Shown piece by piece: positions 62,885 to 64,000 of a DNA stretch of 64,000 bases. The stretch comes from Nostoc sp. HK-01 (GTDB taxonomy: Bacteria; Cyanobacteriota; Cyanobacteriia; Cyanobacteriales; Nostocaceae), in assembly GCA_003990705.1 (NCBI GenBank), contig AP018318.1, forward strand, positions 1,739,501-1,803,500, read 5' to 3'. The notes beneath the pieces are model-generated. The model saw only the letters and a program-made list of their open reading frames with translations. It searched no databases and was not told the origin of the DNA. The first letter of the stretch is position 1, and the number at the start of each line of letters is the position of its first letter. Both the position numbers and the translations under genes were made by a program.

Positions 62885-64000
62885 TTACTTCACGCCCTTT
62901 GCGTTCTTTGCGGTTAGTTCCTTAGTCTCCTCAGTCAACTTCTGCAACCCAGCAGAAATCTCCACCTGTAAAGCCACAGGATTCGTTAACCGTCGTGTCT
63001 CCTCTGGCAAACTTGCTACTGTCGCCGCAGTCCGCTGGCGAATTTCCGCCAAACTTTCTGGCAATTGCACCCGCTGACCTTCTTTCATGACCAATTGCAA
63101 TAAAGGTGTTTCTGATAACGGCGTTTCTGTAATTAACCCCAACCTATCAGCTTTGACCTTACCGCCGACAAATGACCGAAAAATCTGCTTGCGTCCTGGA
63201 TAAGTCGCCTTACCACTGGACTGTTTCATCACTGGAATGCCATCAATATCTACCAGTTTATATACGCCATTGACAGGTGTACCTGTAACGAGTCGCGTTC
63301 CTAAGCCGTAACCATCAATAGCCGCCCCAGCCGCCTTGAGTCGGGCAATTTCCCATTCATCCAAGTCACCACTCGCAACAATTGGCACATTTGGTAACAG
63401 CGATCGCACTTGTTGGGATAAACTCACCAAATCCCCAGAATCTAATCTGACACCCGATAATTCCATTTCCCCGGTTTTGACTTTTATTGCCAACTGTTCA
63501 GCCGCTGCGATGGTATCGTAAGTGTCTATCAACAATGGCGCACCGGGAAAATAGCGATGAAATGCTGTAAAAGCTTCTGCTTCACTACCTTCCATTGCTG
63601 ATAACGCCATAACTAAAGCGTGAGCCATCGTACCACTTGGCTGCTGACCTAGTTGTAGCGCTGCTAACACATTGGAGGTGGCATCTAATCCCCCCGCTAA
63701 GGCTGCCCGTGCTGCCCACAAAGCCCCTTGAGGACTGAATGCCCGCCGTGTACCGAACTCTAAAAGTTTGGCTTTTTCCCCAGCAACATCACGTAGACGC
63801 GCCGCCCTGGTGGCAATCAAAGTTTGATAATTGAGTGTATTTAATAGATAAGTTTCTATGAGTTGCGCTTGCCACAGCGGCGCTTCGATTCGCAAAAATG
63901 GCTCATTAGCAAATACGGCTGTGCCTTCGGGAACTGCCCAGACATTACCAGTAAACTTACCATCAGCAAGTAAAGACCAAAAGCGATCGCTTGCATGGGC
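62885..64000 (-). CDS. pncB: Nicotinate phosphoribosyltransferase, 5' end outside window
   Basis: Converts nicotinate and PRPP to nicotinate mononucleotide, the salvage entry to NAD. The frame is open through the window edge at 64000, reading ASDRFWSLLADGKF, VWAVPEGTAVFANEPF and then EAPLWQAQLIETYLLN. An apparent start at 63895 is only an internal codon. Downstream segments include LLEFGTRRAFSPQGALWAAR, GVRLDSGDLVSLSQQVR and ASGDLDEWEIARLKAAGA, hallmarks of the NAPRTase fold. First gene of the NAD operon seen here; followed by nadD. Confidence 0.93.
   Translation of the reverse strand, partial: AHASDRFWSLLADGKFTGNVWAVPEGTAVFANEPFLRIEAPLWQAQLIETYLLNTLNYQTLIATRAARLRDVAGEKAKLLEFGTRRAFSPQGALWAARAALAGGLDATSNVLAALQLGQQPSGTMAHALVMALSAMEGSEAEAFTAFHRYFPGAPLLIDTYDTIAAAEQLAIKVKTGEMELSGVRLDSGDLVSLSQQVRSLLPNVPIVASGDLDEWEIARLKAAGAAIDGYGLGTRLVTGTPVNGVYKLVDIDGIPVMKQSSGKATYPGRKQIFRSFVGGKVKADRLGLITETPLSETPLLQLVMKEGQRVQLPESLAEIRQRTAATVASLPEETRRLTNPVALQVEISAGLQKLTEETKELTAKNAKGVK

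Noticed and set aside
1-64000. tRNA, rRNA, tmRNA or common riboswitch genes
   Set aside because: I scanned spacers by eye and recognised none; a covariance-model search would be decisive.

Overview
The window is a chromosomal stretch of a filamentous, probably heterocyst-forming cyanobacterium of the Nostocales (Nostoc, Anabaena, Calothrix or a relative). The evidence is a high density of the HIP1 octamer GCGATCGC, AT-rich spacers with degenerate 7-mer repeats (attagtc / ttgacta type), and cyanobacterial gene versions: mgdA for monoglucosyldiacylglycerol, lrtA, sufR next to sufBCDS, an EbsA-type protein, a DICT-domain kinase and a fused amino-acid binding protein/permease.

Layout. 1-18786 is mostly housekeeping: the end of murE, a DICT histidine kinase lacking its phospho-acceptor His, ygfZ, a TerB-like protein with small ORFs, an acireductone-dioxygenase-like cupin, peroxiredoxin Q, lrtA/hpf, lipB, a divergent polar amino-acid ABC transporter, yajQ, a MAPEG protein, a DprA-like Rossmann protein, a BioD/DRTGG protein, ebsA, mgdA and dnaX. 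19021-31431 is an accessory island, all on the plus strand. It holds two paralogous proteins, the second being a 1361-residue TPR-CHAT protein. These are followed by a membrane pseudokinase with a PstS-like extracytoplasmic domain, a 49-residue charged protein, a gp19-type tail-tube protein and a 1467-residue repeat protein. I consider this the best candidate for an undescribed system: a tail-tube module of the contractile-injection type without sheath or baseplate, linked to a CHAT protein and a receptor-like pseudokinase.

31439-38327 is a CRISPR-Cas locus in decay: WYL-regulator remnants, an orphan gene end, a 2OG-Fe(II) oxygenase, cas6 split by an IS1-family element, cas4 stopped by one nonsense codon, cas1 split by a decayed IS4-family element, and an intact cas2. 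No effector genes and no CRISPR array are visible. Removing either IS with one copy of its target duplication restores the reading frame.

38412-47705 is a chemosensory operon resembling the Pseudomonas wsp system (CheW, CheR-TPR, MCP, CheW, CheA-REC, CheB), except that the last gene joins a WspR-like receiver to a histidine kinase rather than to GGDEF. 47800-53675 is the Fe-S assembly operon sufBCDS with divergent sufR and two clear SufR operators between them. 53776-59530 holds assorted small genes: YciI, a PEBP lipoprotein, membrane, YbjQ and TPR proteins, an orphan ABC ATPase and a peptidoglycan-binding protein. 59783-64000 is an NAD biosynthesis operon on the minus strand (pncB, nadD, an NrtR-like Nudix regulator, nadE), with pncB running off the end. 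I recognised no tRNA or rRNA gene.
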